NCBI RefSeq assembly: GCF_018131005.1
Contig: NZ_JAFCJK010000008.1
Span: 124,001 to 188,000 of the forward strand
Length of the DNA stretch: 64,000 nucleotides
Reading direction: 5' to 3'
From: Bradyrhizobium lablabi
Lineage (GTDB): Bacteria > Pseudomonadota > Alphaproteobacteria > Rhizobiales > Xanthobacteraceae
Position numbers and translations under genes: made by a program. Under the pieces are notes generated by a model. It made no database searches, was not told the origin of the DNA, and saw nothing but the letters and a program-made list of their open reading frames with translations. Positions 34,038 to 41,971 of this stretch are shown piece after piece. Every line of letters starts with the position of its first letter. Position 1 is the first letter of the stretch.

Positions 34038-34808
34038 ATGGTCTCACGATTCGAAGGGAAGGTTGTCATCGTGACAGGTGCGGGCAGCGGAATAGGTGCC
34101 GCGACCGTACGCCGTTTTCACGCTGAGGGCGCAAGCGTCGTATTGTGCGGACGCAGGGAAGCAAAGCTGGTCCAGGTCGGTGCCAGCCTGGGAACCAACC
34201 GCTACATCATTCAACCAGCCGACGTCACGATCGTCGAACATGTCGAGAGGCTTGTCGCCGAGGCTACACGTCGTTTTGGTCGAATCGACGTCCTCGTCAA
34301 CAACGCAGGGGCAGGAACAGTTGGGGAATTCCAGGGTTTGTCATCAGAACAATGGCATAACATGTTCGCAGTCAATGTTGACGGCGTATTCAATCTGACA
34401 CGAGCCGCTCTACCTCGATTGATCGAAACGAAGGGCGCGATTGTAAACGTGTCGTCTGTTTCCGGACTCGGCGGCGATCGGGGACTGAGTTTCTATAACG
34501 CTACGAAGGGCGCAGTCTCCAATTTAACGCGAAGCCTGGCAATTGAGCTTGCCGTAAAGGGGGTACGCGTCAATGCAGTTTGTCCCAGCGTTACCTTCAC
34601 CGACATGAACATGCCGATTTTCGAACGAGTCCCCGAATTGCTTGACCGGCTGGTTGAGCGCATTCCGATGGCACGTGGTGCTCAGCCCGAGGAGATCGCG
34701 AGCGTTATTGCGTTTCTGGCGAGCGCTGATGCGAGCTTCGTCAACGGCGTGAACCTTCCGGTCGATGGCGGGGTCAGCGCATCCAGTGGTCAAGCTAATT
34801 TCATGTAA
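34038..34808 (+). CDS. Short-chain dehydrogenase/reductase
   Basis: A 256-residue classical SDR. The cofactor motif TGAGSGIG is at 13-20, with Arg-Arg at 39-40 after the second strand favouring NADP. NNAG is at 88-91. The catalytic triad is S140, Y153 and K157 (SVSGLGGDRGLSFYNATKGA). The C-terminus (FLASADASFVNGVNLPVDGG) is typical. ATG 34038 is about ten bases after AAGGAAA; the frame upstream is not coding-like. It follows the TPP enzyme on the same strand by about 340 bases; a joint pathway is possible but unproven. Confidence 0.92.
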   Translation: MVSRFEGKVVIVTGAGSGIGAATVRRFHAEGASVVLCGRREAKLVQVGASLGTNRYIIQPADVTIVEHVERLVAEATRRFGRIDVLVNNAGAGTVGEFQGLSSEQWHNMFAVNVDGVFNLTRAALPRLIETKGAIVNVSSVSGLGGDRGLSFYNATKGAVSNLTRSLAIELAVKGVRVNAVCPSVTFTDMNMPIFERVPELLDRLVERIPMARGAQPEEIASVIAFLASADASFVNGVNLPVDGGVSASSGQANFM

Positions 34809-34836
34809 TGCATAGGCAACCCATCCCTTATCGAGA

Positions 34837-34858
34837 CGATCGAGCAGCGGCTCGATCG
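34837..34858 (+). terminator. Hairpin after the SDR gene
   Basis: CGATCGAGC (34837-34845), loop AGCG, GCTCGATCG (34850-34858); perfect stem 29 bases after the stop. No T-run follows, so it may be only an RNA stabiliser. Confidence 0.45.
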
Positions 34859-34924
34859 CGATCGACGCACAGATGGTTGGAATCGATCGGTGCTCGCTGT
34901 TCGAATCCGTCGCGGCGGACGGCC

Positions 34925-35040
34925 TGCGGCAGAAGGCGCGGGGAAAGCGGGGTGCTGATCGCGCCCGTGGACCCGGAGCCATAACAGGCCCGGGGGCAGG
35001 GCCACGGGTGTACCGGAGATAACTTCGGTGTTCGCCGCGA
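34925..35040 (-). repeat. Decayed third copy of the large structured repeat (core only)
   Basis: GGCGCGGGGAAAGCGGGGTG, CTGATCGCGCCCGTGGACCC, GGGGCAGGGCCACGGGTGTA and CCGGAGATAAC follow the same order as GGCGCAGGGAAAGCCGGGTG, CCGATTGCACCCATGGGCCC, GGGGTAGGACCACAGGTGTA and CCGGAAACAAC in copy B (30871-30960). Both stems are disturbed, so this looks like an old or separate lineage of the element. It sits between the SDR gene and the DUF3303 gene. Confidence 0.65.
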
Positions 35041-35138
35041 CCCGGTCATTCGCCGTTGTTATTCGATGTGCAGGCGCTATCGTGCGCAAGCGGTCAAGCC
35101 GCGACATTCATCCAGTTATTGCAATGTGGGAGAGTCGC

Positions 35139-35414
35139 ATGAAATTCATAACCACTTGGACTGTGCCTCAAGGCAGTTTCAATGCAGCCGTCGCACGCTT
35201 CCTGGAAACCGGTGGCGCACCGCCCGACGGCGTCAAGATGTTGGGGCGTTGGCATGGCATGAACGGACAGGGATTTGCGATCTCTGAGTCAACTGATCCA
35301 AAGGCCATGTATCGTTGGGTTGCGCATTGGGCCGACCTGCTTCCGCTGACCGTCACGCCCTGCCTGGAGGACGGGGACGCGGGCGAGGTGATGGCGTCGC
35401 TACCCAGGCGATAG
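35139..35414 (+). CDS. DUF3303-family small protein
   Basis: A 91-residue single-domain protein: MKFITTWTVPQGSFNAAVAR, then ARFLETGGAPPDGVKMLGRW, HGMNGQGFAISESTDPKAMY and the Trp-rich helix WVAHWADLLPLTVTP. This is the ferredoxin-like DUF3303 pattern; related domains resemble antibiotic-biosynthesis monooxygenases. ATG 35139 follows GTGGGAGAGTCGC. Function unknown. Confidence 0.8.
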   Translation: MKFITTWTVPQGSFNAAVARFLETGGAPPDGVKMLGRWHGMNGQGFAISESTDPKAMYRWVAHWADLLPLTVTPCLEDGDAGEVMASLPRR

Positions 35415-35698
35415 GCAGTAAGCCAATTACAGCCACTGTCGCCGGCGTCAACGGCGGCGGTGGCATGTCTTGGCGGGTAAAGGCCGACGACGCCGATGGT
35501 TGATTAGCTTTCCGCTCTGGCGGAGACGCGCGGCCGGTTGCGGCCGTGCGAGGAGCCGCAAGCTTTGTAACCCGACGACCGATTTCAACTGGAGAAACGC
35601 GGACCTCGTCAGAGATCCGGGTTGCGCCATTAGCCGAAGTAGCCCGCTTCTCGACCACGTCGTATACTGCACGAGTTCTCCATAGGCGTTTTCGCAGG
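35415..35698. other. Intergenic stretch before the VIT gene
   Basis: No gene supported: the frame upstream of the VIT start (from 35546) is not coding-like. No clear repeat. Confidence 0.35.
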
Positions 35699-36361
35699 AT
35701 GTCAGAGGTGTCAGATACCTCCTTTGGTAGCGCGCTGGATCCGATGGAGCGGATCTCGGAGACCTTGTTCGGCCTGATCATGGCGCTCACCTTCATCTGC
35801 TCGCTCGGTGCAGCGACCGGGGCGAGCATCAATATTCCAACGATGCTGATCGGTGCGCTCGGCTGCAATCTGGCTTGGGGTATCGTTGACGGCGGTCTTT
35901 ATCTGCTGGGTTGCATCAACGACCGGGGAGACAAGATTTTGACACTCCGCGCGGTACGGCAGGCGCCGGATCCCGAAACGGCGCGGCGCGTCATAGCCGA
36001 CGCACTGCCACCGGAATTGGCGGCGTTCTTGCCCGCGGAGCAGCTGGAATTGATGCGGCAAAAGCTGCGACAGTTGCCTGAGCCGTCGCCAGGTCCAAGG
36101 CTGACGAAGAGCGATTGGACCGGAGCGCTGGGTCTTTGCTTATTGAGCTTCCTTTCGACCTTCCCGGTGGTAATCCCGTTCCTGTTCCTGAGCGACGCCA
36201 GATTGGCGCTGCGCGTCTCCTATGCCGTCGCTATCGTGATGCTGTTCTGCTGTGGTTACGTGTTCGGAATTCATAGCGGGTTGCGGCCTTGGGCGGCGGG
36301 CCTTTCGATGGTGGCCGTTGGTGGTTCGCTGGTTGGCGTCGCGGTAGCTCTTGGAGGATGA
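35699..36361 (+). CDS. VIT1/CCC1-like membrane protein
   Basis: A 220-residue membrane protein. The N-terminal part (LDPMERISETLFGLIMALTF, then TMLIGALGCNLAWGIVDGGL) resembles the first helices of the VIT1/CCC1 iron/manganese transporter family. A charged middle (about 85-125) holds PELAAFLPAEQLELMRQKLR. Three further helices follow (about 135-155, 168-188, 198-218). The binding site before ATG 35699 is weak. It ends six bases before the porin-like gene, so the two are one transcript. A metal-transport role is inferred only from fold resemblance. Confidence 0.75.
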   Translation: MSEVSDTSFGSALDPMERISETLFGLIMALTFICSLGAATGASINIPTMLIGALGCNLAWGIVDGGLYLLGCINDRGDKILTLRAVRQAPDPETARRVIADALPPELAAFLPAEQLELMRQKLRQLPEPSPGPRLTKSDWTGALGLCLLSFLSTFPVVIPFLFLSDARLALRVSYAVAIVMLFCCGYVFGIHSGLRPWAAGLSMVAVGGSLVGVAVALGG

Positions 36362-36367
36362 TCGATA

Positions 36368-37309
36368 GTGCGGCAGCGAGGGGTTACAAGGGTTCGGCCC
36401 GCAAGCGGTGCCTCGATCGCTGCGTCGGTGGGCTTGTGGCTTGCGACCATGACCGGCGGTCTGGCGCAAGTTGAAGCCCCCAGTCCGGCCGGTGCGATCG
36501 GCCTTGGCAATCGCGGATGGTCGGCGGCCGAGACCAGTCACACCGGGTCTGCGAACGAGCTCGAATTCAGCGCCCGCGCAGGGTTTGCATCCGACTACAT
36601 TTATCGCGGGACAACGCTGTCCGATCATGGGCCCGCTGCCGGCGCCGCCTTCGAAACGAGATTTGGAGCGCTATACGCCGGCGGCACCGTCGCCACCGTT
36701 AGGCTGCCGACCGAACCAGCCGCCGAATTCACCTTCGCAGCAGGTATTCGCCCGAAAATTGCAACGATCGATCTTGATCTTGGCGTGACCTATTTCGCTT
36801 ATCCCGGTGAAAGGCTTCCTGGCGAGACGAACGGCATCAATTATTGGGAGACGGTCATCCGCGGCGATCGACGCATCGGCGAACAGGTCCGCGTTGCCGG
36901 CGGCTACGCTTATTCGCCTGATGTCTCGAACACCGGCGCCTGGAGTCAATATGTGGCGGCCGGCGTTGGCTTCGACGTGCCTGACCGGTTGCTGCCGCAG
37001 AACCTGGCCGTATCATTCACGACCGCTGCCGGCTATTCCTGGTTTGGTAATCAGACCCCGCAGCTCGGAGGCTTCCCGCTACCTGCCTATCTCAATTGGC
37101 AGGCGGGCGTGACCTTCACCTACAAGGCCTTCAACCTCGATCTGCGCTACTACGACACCAATCTGTCGAGGGAAAGCTGCTTTGTTTTTACGGGCGATCC
37201 AAATGCGCGGCCAGGTGGCCGCGTTAATCTCGTCACCAACCCGGATGGCCTGGTTTCGAACTGGTGCGGCGCGACGTTCGTTGCCAAGGCCTGGTTCGCG
37301 TTCAACTAG
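36368..37309 (+). CDS. Putative TorF/Gcw_chp-type outer-membrane porin
   Basis: A 313-residue exported beta-barrel. It starts with GTG 36368, eleven bases after GGAGG inside the end of the VIT gene, and has a signal peptide (AASVGLWLATMTGGLAQ). LEFSARAGFASDYIYRGTTL (about 66-85) is the hallmark start of the Gcw_chp/TIGR02001 family; INYWETVIRGDRRIGEQVRV and YLNWQAGVTFTYKAFNLDLR are amphipathic strands; the last residues AKAWFAFN give the C-terminal aromatic of outer-membrane barrels. Two Cys near the end may form a disulfide. Confidence 0.85.
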   Translation: MRQRGVTRVRPASGASIAASVGLWLATMTGGLAQVEAPSPAGAIGLGNRGWSAAETSHTGSANELEFSARAGFASDYIYRGTTLSDHGPAAGAAFETRFGALYAGGTVATVRLPTEPAAEFTFAAGIRPKIATIDLDLGVTYFAYPGERLPGETNGINYWETVIRGDRRIGEQVRVAGGYAYSPDVSNTGAWSQYVAAGVGFDVPDRLLPQNLAVSFTTAAGYSWFGNQTPQLGGFPLPAYLNWQAGVTFTYKAFNLDLRYYDTNLSRESCFVFTGDPNARPGGRVNLVTNPDGLVSNWCGATFVAKAWFAFN

Positions 37310-37350
37310 CTCCATAGCGTTTTCGAGCGAAGTGGATAGCTGAATTTTCT

Positions 37351-38283
37351 CTACGCGGTCTGATATTGCGCCATAGCAATCACCGCTCGGGTGAGCGTGC
37401 TGTTGGGCTGTCGCAGCTCATCCAAAATCGTGAAGTGATTGGCGCTGGCGATCGGTATCAGGTCGCCCGGGACGTGCCCTTGCGACCGGTAGGCATGGTA
37501 GTCCCGGCTGCTCGCGATCATGGCCGGCAACTCGGCGGTGCCGTAGGCGATACCCAGCGGCTTGTTGACGATCGGCCGCCGCATAGGCGAGAGCTTCTCG
37601 ATTTCGTCCTCGGTCAGCTTCACCTTGTCGTTGACATGCGGGGAGTCGCGCAGCGCACCAAGATCGAACACGCCCGAGATCGACAGCCCTGCCGCCACCT
37701 TGGGGTGATCGAGCATGAATGAGGTCAGGTGGCCGCCCGCGGACCAGCCGGTGACGATGATTGGTCCCTGGATGCCGTGCTCGCCGGCCTTGGCATTGAG
37801 CCAGTCGAATGCGCTTTTCAGCTCGTTGGTGATCTGCGTCAGGGTCGCCTCCGGCGCCAGCGTGTAGCCGCATAGAGCTGCCGACCAACCACGGGCCAAT
37901 GGACCCTCGGAGAGACAGGCGAAGATTTCCTTGCTGCCGCGCTGCCAATAGCCGCCGTGGATGTGAACGAAGCATGGCGCCTTCGGATCATTGGCAGGAT
38001 ACAGGTCCCACTTGTTGCGCTCTCCGTTTCCATATGCCAAGTCGAGGTGGTTCGGGCGCTGCCCGCGTAGCGTCTTTGAAGCTGCGGCCCAATCTTCGGT
38101 TTTCTTGCGTGCGTTCGCGGGACCCACATGCTCGACATTGTTGTATGCAAGATTGCGAGCCTCCAGCGACATCGTAATCCAGTTCATACCGGCAGTAGGG
38201 CATTCCGTCGCGCCAAGGGCGGTTGGTGCCGCCGTGCTAGCGGCAGTCGCCAACACGAAAGCGCGACGATCAAGCTCGGTCAT
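37351..38283 (-). CDS. Alpha/beta hydrolase, kynurenine-formamidase-like, Tat-exported
   Basis: A 310-residue hydrolase. The N-terminus DRRAFVLATAASTAAPTALG is a twin-arginine signal. The oxyanion motif HIHGGYWQRG (108-117) with His-Gly-Gly-x-Trp is the signature of the formamidase/esterase group; the nucleophile is S181 in GWSAGG; a His in ASANHFTIL near the end completes the triad. Cytosolic kynurenine formamidases lack a signal, so a periplasmic esterase or amidase on another substrate is likely. Convergent with the porin gene. Confidence 0.85.
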   Translation of the reverse strand: MTELDRRAFVLATAASTAAPTALGATECPTAGMNWITMSLEARNLAYNNVEHVGPANARKKTEDWAAASKTLRGQRPNHLDLAYGNGERNKWDLYPANDPKAPCFVHIHGGYWQRGSKEIFACLSEGPLARGWSAALCGYTLAPEATLTQITNELKSAFDWLNAKAGEHGIQGPIIVTGWSAGGHLTSFMLDHPKVAAGLSISGVFDLGALRDSPHVNDKVKLTEDEIEKLSPMRRPIVNKPLGIAYGTAELPAMIASSRDYHAYRSQGHVPGDLIPIASANHFTILDELRQPNSTLTRAVIAMAQYQTA

Positions 38284-38657
38284 ATGACCCTCCCTGATTT
38301 CTCATGAAGCCTGGCGGCGACTGATCAGTTTGGCCCTGTACGATCTCGTGCTCCCGATCAATCGAGGGCGCCGCTCAGATATTTTAGCAGAGAGTCCGAA
38401 GGAAAACCGCTGGGCGGAGATCATGCTGAAGCAAGGGCCTACGCACGAGGACAATTCAGCCTCACCTCATCGCGCTCGGAGCGCGGCGCCGGCGAATTGC
38501 ACCGAGCGGAAGCGCCCTGGCTGTCGCGACGGCCGGATGTGCAGTTTGCGCCGGCCAAGTCGCGAATGCTCATCAATCATCGCGTGTGGGCAAGGGGCGG
38601 GAACTAGTCGATGATCAACTGCATTGTCGCAGATGTACGTCATGACGGAGTGCGACT
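38284..38657. other. Intergenic stretch, no gene called
   Basis: A 94-codon open frame (38330-38614, plus) has no domain and unbiased codons. No hairpin or repeat recognised. Confidence 0.35.
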
Positions 38658-39041
38658 ATGAGAAAAAGCAAGCTTTTACTGTCCCTCGGACTGCTCGCCG
38701 CTGCGGCAATTGTGGTGCCCCAGCAGGCTGACGCTCGCGGAGGTGTTCGAGCAGGTGGGGGCGCCCGTGTCGCCCACGTTGGGGGAGGACCCGGCTGGCA
38801 CGGAGGCGGAGGGGTGCGTCCTGGCTGGCATGGTGGCGGTGCGCGATGGGCGGGCGGCGGTCGTTACTATCGTGGCGGCGGGTATTATGGCGGCGGCGGA
38901 TGGGGATGGCCCGCTGCCGCGGCGGCCGGCGTGGCCGCCGGCGCAGCGCTGGGTGCGGCCGCTGCCTACGGCTCTTGCTATCAAACGCAGCAAGTCTGGA
39001 ATGGCTACACCTATGTCCCGCAGACGGTCCGCGTCTGCTGA
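38658..39041 (+). CDS. Glycine-rich secreted protein
   Basis: A 127-residue exported protein: signal peptide (LLLSLGLLAAAAIVVPQQADA), then a low-complexity segment of Gly with His, Trp, Tyr and Arg (about 29-78), an Ala/Gly membrane-like stretch (PAAAAAGVAAGAALGAAAAY) and a C-terminal module with two Cys (YGSCYQTQQVWNGY and QTVRVC). The two Cys may pair. Such proteins are often labelled sulfur-globule or envelope proteins without evidence. The Gly repeats arise from GGCGG-type codon runs. Confidence 0.8.
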   Translation: MRKSKLLLSLGLLAAAAIVVPQQADARGGVRAGGGARVAHVGGGPGWHGGGGVRPGWHGGGARWAGGGRYYRGGGYYGGGGWGWPAAAAAGVAAGAALGAAAAYGSCYQTQQVWNGYTYVPQTVRVC

Positions 39042-39110
39042 CGTCGAACCGGATCTACAGGGCTGGTGACGCCGCCTTATGACGCGGCACAGCCGTGTGA
39101 CGCCCGACTG

Positions 39111-39144
39111 ATCCCCCTGAATGACTGCAAGTCATCAGGGGGAT
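39111..39144. terminator. Long stem-loop between two envelope-protein genes
   Basis: ATCCCCCTGAATGACT (39111-39126), loop GCA, AGTCATCAGGGGGAT (39130-39144): a 15-bp stem with one bulge. No T-run on either side, so its role as terminator is uncertain. Confidence 0.5.
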
Positions 39145-39272
39145 GGGCCCTCGTTGCCCCTGGGCACGAAATTCGCTCCACCGGAAAGGACACCGGTAAA
39201 GTTGCGAAGGGTGGTGCGCTGGCATTCTCGATCTCCGGGGCGTAGAATTGCCGGAGATTTGACGGGAGCCGG

Positions 39273-39890
39273 ATGTCTATCTTCGCAAGTAAATGTGGTT
39301 TCGCAATCCTGTTGGCGGCGCTCTGCCTTGGCGGGCAGGAGGCCTGCGGCCAGGCGGCGCCCGTGCGATATTGGATTGCGGGCGGGGCTTTCGGTTACGG
39401 CGGCAGCTCGGTCGCCGGCCAGAGCCTGAACACCTACGGCGACTTTCCGGGTTTCGATACCAAAGCCGGCGGCCTGTCCGATATGCGCGCCAGTTTTCCG
39501 ACCGGCTGGTTTGTCGGCGGTGAGGGCGGCGGCGTCGGCTTGAACGGCATCAATCAGGCTGGAGCGTTCGGCTCGCTCAATTACCAGGGTGTGCAGTTCG
39601 GCTATAACTTCAAGGGGGCCGGCGGGTCGCCCGTCACGTTCTACGCCGGTTTCGACACCTTGAAATACAATGCCCCCGGCATCGGCGGCCCGCTCGCGCC
39701 TTTCAGCGTCAACTCCGACAGCACGGCCGGCTATCGCGCGCACGCAGGCTTCGAATTTCAGCCGGCGCCCAATGTCAGCCTGTCGTTCGGGGCCGGCTTC
39801 ACCCAGCTGCAATCCGGGCGCGTCGACAGCGACATCAATTCGCCCTTGCTGCCCGGCGAATCTCCGATCTTCATCGGCGGTCGCCGCTAG
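39273..39890 (+). CDS. Exported beta-barrel-like envelope protein
   Basis: A 205-residue protein with a signal peptide (CGFAILLAALCLGGQEACGQ), Gly/aromatic-rich alternating strands (YWIAGGAFGYGGSSVAGQSL, YQGVQFGYNFKG, SPVTFYAGFDTLKY, YRAHAGFEFQPAPNVSLSFG). This looks like a small outer-membrane barrel of the Omp31/OmpA-like superfamily that is common in Bradyrhizobium. No family can be named with confidence. GACGGGAGCCGG precedes ATG 39273. Confidence 0.7.
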   Translation: MSIFASKCGFAILLAALCLGGQEACGQAAPVRYWIAGGAFGYGGSSVAGQSLNTYGDFPGFDTKAGGLSDMRASFPTGWFVGGEGGGVGLNGINQAGAFGSLNYQGVQFGYNFKGAGGSPVTFYAGFDTLKYNAPGIGGPLAPFSVNSDSTAGYRAHAGFEFQPAPNVSLSFGAGFTQLQSGRVDSDINSPLLPGESPIFIGGRR

Positions 39891-39921
39891 AGCATAGCCA
39901 CTTCTCCTCATCTTGAAACTG

Positions 39922-40269
39922 ATGACCGAAGACGATCCGATCGACGAGATCTCTGAAATCGAGGCGCGACTCGAAGAGCTCGCCGAGGTCTCCGAGCGAT
40001 GCCGAAAGATCATCCTGGTGTCCAAGGCGGCCATCGCCGGCGGCGCGGCGATGCTGCTCGTGATGGTGCTTGGCCTGTTCGGCGCCAATCAGGCGGTCGC
40101 CATCGGATCGATCGCCGTGGTGCTCGGCGGAATCGTGTCGCTTGGATCTAACATTAGTACGTTGCGACAGACGAAGGCCGCCATGAGCGCCGCCGAAACG
40201 CTCCGCTCGGATCTGATCAGCAGGCTGGACCTCCGGATGGTTGAGGACAGCCCCATGAAACTGATGTGA
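39922..40269 (+). CDS. Small membrane protein with N-terminal coiled coil
   Basis: A 115-residue protein: acidic coiled-coil start (DDPIDEISEIEARLEELAEV), two membrane segments (AAIAGGAAMLLVMVLGLFGA and VAIGSIAVVLGGIVSLGSNI) and a basic helical tail. I choose ATG 39922 over a TTG three codons upstream. It lies 31 bases after the envelope protein on the same strand and may be co-transcribed. Unknown function. Confidence 0.65.
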   Translation: MTEDDPIDEISEIEARLEELAEVSERCRKIILVSKAAIAGGAAMLLVMVLGLFGANQAVAIGSIAVVLGGIVSLGSNISTLRQTKAAMSAAETLRSDLISRLDLRMVEDSPMKLM

Positions 40270-40357
40270 CGTGCCTGATTCGTGCAGGCACGAAAATGGT
40301 CTCGAGCCTGCCGATCGGGCGAAATCGGACGCCGCCGAGAACGCGACGTCCTTTGCG

Positions 40358-41020
40358 TTACATGGCGACGAGTTGCTCGGCCGCGCCGCCGGCCCGCTTC
40401 GTCTTCTTTGCTTTCGCCGGTGCGAACAGGGTGCCCGCGGCAAGGCCCGCGGTGTCGGCGACGCGGGGATCGCGCGACACCATGGCGGCGACGATCGCGC
40501 CGTCAATCAGAAGGGCGAGCTGATGCGCCAGCATCTCCGGCTCGGCCGCGCCCATTTCGGCGGCTAGCTTCTCGATATGCGCCAGCACCACCTTCTTGTG
40601 GCGTAGCGCGATGCCGCGGAACTGCTTCTGGTCCTTGTCGTGCTCGGCGACTGCATTGATGAACGGGCAGCCGTAGAACCGTTCCTCGGCAAACCAGCTT
40701 TTCAGGGTCGGGAAGATCCGCGCGAGCTTGCTCTGCGCGTCGCCGCCGCCGGCCTCGATGGCGCCGATGAACCATTCGCGCCACTGCTTGCCTTCGCTCT
40801 CCAGCACGGCGTGGACGAGGTTGGTCTTCGAGCCGAACAATTTGTAAAGCGTGGTCTTCGCGGTTCCGGCCTCGTCGATGATCGCATCGATGCCGGTCGC
40901 GTTGATGCCGTTCTTGCAGAACAGCCGCGTGGCGGCGTTCAGCAAGCGTCCGCGCGCGGATTCGTCGTCGCCGGCAGCGAACGATGCGGCGGATTTCTTC
41001 CTCGTGGCCGATCTTCCCAT
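40358..41020 (-). CDS. TetR-family transcriptional regulator
   Basis: A 220-residue regulator. The HTH is in residues about 22-68: ARGRLLNAATRLFCKNGINA, TGIDAIIDEAGTAKTTLYKL, FGSKTNLVHAVL. The C-terminal domain has the TetR_C pattern FYGCPFINAVAEHDKDQKQF seen in AcuR/YcdC-like members. It is divergent from the osmC-cyn cluster with about 240 bases between. A palindrome TCGGTATCCTACCGA at 41222-41236 next to the osmC promoter is a candidate operator. ATG 41020 is preferred to 41056 since the extra residues are not conserved-looking. Confidence 0.88.
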   Translation of the reverse strand: MGRSATRKKSAASFAAGDDESARGRLLNAATRLFCKNGINATGIDAIIDEAGTAKTTLYKLFGSKTNLVHAVLESEGKQWREWFIGAIEAGGGDAQSKLARIFPTLKSWFAEERFYGCPFINAVAEHDKDQKQFRGIALRHKKVVLAHIEKLAAEMGAAEPEMLAHQLALLIDGAIVAAMVSRDPRVADTAGLAAGTLFAPAKAKKTKRAGGAAEQLVAM

Positions 41021-41191
41021 GCGCGGCAGTAAATCGGACCGCGGCGCAATCATCAAGCCGCATCTTCATGCGCTGAAAGTAATCGCGCGTGCGCGGCAAC
41101 TGCATCGGCTTTGAGCAGGGACGCCCCGATCAATCCGCAGGCACGCGAAGCTAAGCACCTGCAGGATTTCGCCTTTTGATTTGGCCTCGGT

Positions 41192-41208
41192 CTGGCACGC
41201 TTCATGCA
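41192..41208 (+). promoter_or_regulatory. Sigma-54 (RpoN) promoter of the osmC-cyn cluster
   Basis: CTGGCACGCTTCATGCA matches the -24/-12 consensus YTGGCACG-N4-TTGCW at all key positions but one T; GG (41194-41195) and GC (41206-41207) are exactly 12 bases apart. It lies 56 bases before the osmC start. RpoN promoters need an activator such as NtrC, which would fit nitrogen control of cyanate use. No activator gene or clear enhancer site is in the window. Confidence 0.65.
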
Positions 41209-41263
41209 GGAAACAGAACGTTCGGTATCCTACCGATTTCCTCGGCTCTCAGGGAGAAAACTG

Positions 41264-41806
41264 ATGACGGCTGTCGCGCAAAAGACGGTGCTGACGGGGT
41301 GCCTTGCGCCCATCGACAGGAGCGGGCTGGAACAGCTCATCGCCAACGGCAAGGCCAACCCGAAGGTCGTCAAGACCTTGAAGTGCAAGACAGTGGCCGA
41401 GGGCAGGTTTCGCCACGCCAACTATATCCGCAACCTCGCGCCCTACATTGTCGACGAGCCGCCGGGGCTGCTCGGCGACGACACCGCGCCCAATCCGTCG
41501 GAAGCCTCGCTCGCCGCGCTCGGCTCCTGCCTTGCCGTCGGCCTGCACGCCAACGCGGTGCATCGCGGCTGGATCGTCAACAAGCTCGAACTGGAACTCG
41601 AGGGCGACCTCAACATCACCGCGGTGTGGGGCACGGGCGACGTCAGCGAGAAACCGGTCGGCTTCACCGACGTCCGCGTCAAGGTCGACATGGAATGCGA
41701 GGGGATCCCGCAGGACGAGGTCAGCGCGCTGGTGGCGCATGTGAAGAAGTGGTCGCCGGTCGCCAACACTTTCACCCGTCCCGTCAATCTCGAGGTCGGC
41801 GTCTAG
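41264..41806 (+). CDS. OsmC-family protein
   Basis: A 180-residue OsmC/Ohr-superfamily protein. The N-terminal TGCLAPIDRSGLEQLIANGK is unusual; DEPPGLLGDDTAPNPSEASL, AALGSCLAVGLHANAVHRGW (residue 87 region, resolving Cys in GSCLA) and the beta strands LELELEGDLNITAVWG follow the OsmC fold. The usual first Cys of thiol peroxidases is not obvious, so it may be a variant reacting with other thiols or sulfur species. AGGGAGAAAACTG precedes ATG 41264. First gene after the sigma-54-like promoter. Confidence 0.88.
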   Translation: MTAVAQKTVLTGCLAPIDRSGLEQLIANGKANPKVVKTLKCKTVAEGRFRHANYIRNLAPYIVDEPPGLLGDDTAPNPSEASLAALGSCLAVGLHANAVHRGWIVNKLELELEGDLNITAVWGTGDVSEKPVGFTDVRVKVDMECEGIPQDEVSALVAHVKKWSPVANTFTRPVNLEVGV

Positions 41807-41911
41807 CGCTCCTCATGGTGAGGAGCGCGGAACGCGCGTCTCGAACCATGAGGCCCGGTGCGGCCTACATCCTTCGAGACGCTCGCCCCGCGGGCTCCTC
41901 AGGATGAGGAG
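41807..41911. repeat. Palindromic intergenic repeat between osmC and the flavoprotein gene
   Basis: GCTCCTCATGGTGAGGAGC (about 41808-41826) and CTCCTCAGGATGAGGAG (about 41895-41911) are hairpins at the two ends; GTCTCGAA...TTCGAGAC and CTCATGGT...ACCATGAG pair across the middle. This is a repeat unit I recall as common in Bradyrhizobium and related genomes. It starts within the osmC stop region and sits inside the presumed transcript. Confidence 0.85.
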
Positions 41912-41971
41912 TGAAAGCGCCGATGACGCAGAGTGACACACCAAAACCTTTTAAAGGTGCGGAGACGATCG

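Noticed and set aside
38330..38614. 94-codon frame before the glycine-rich protein gene
   Set aside because: No motif and no codon bias.
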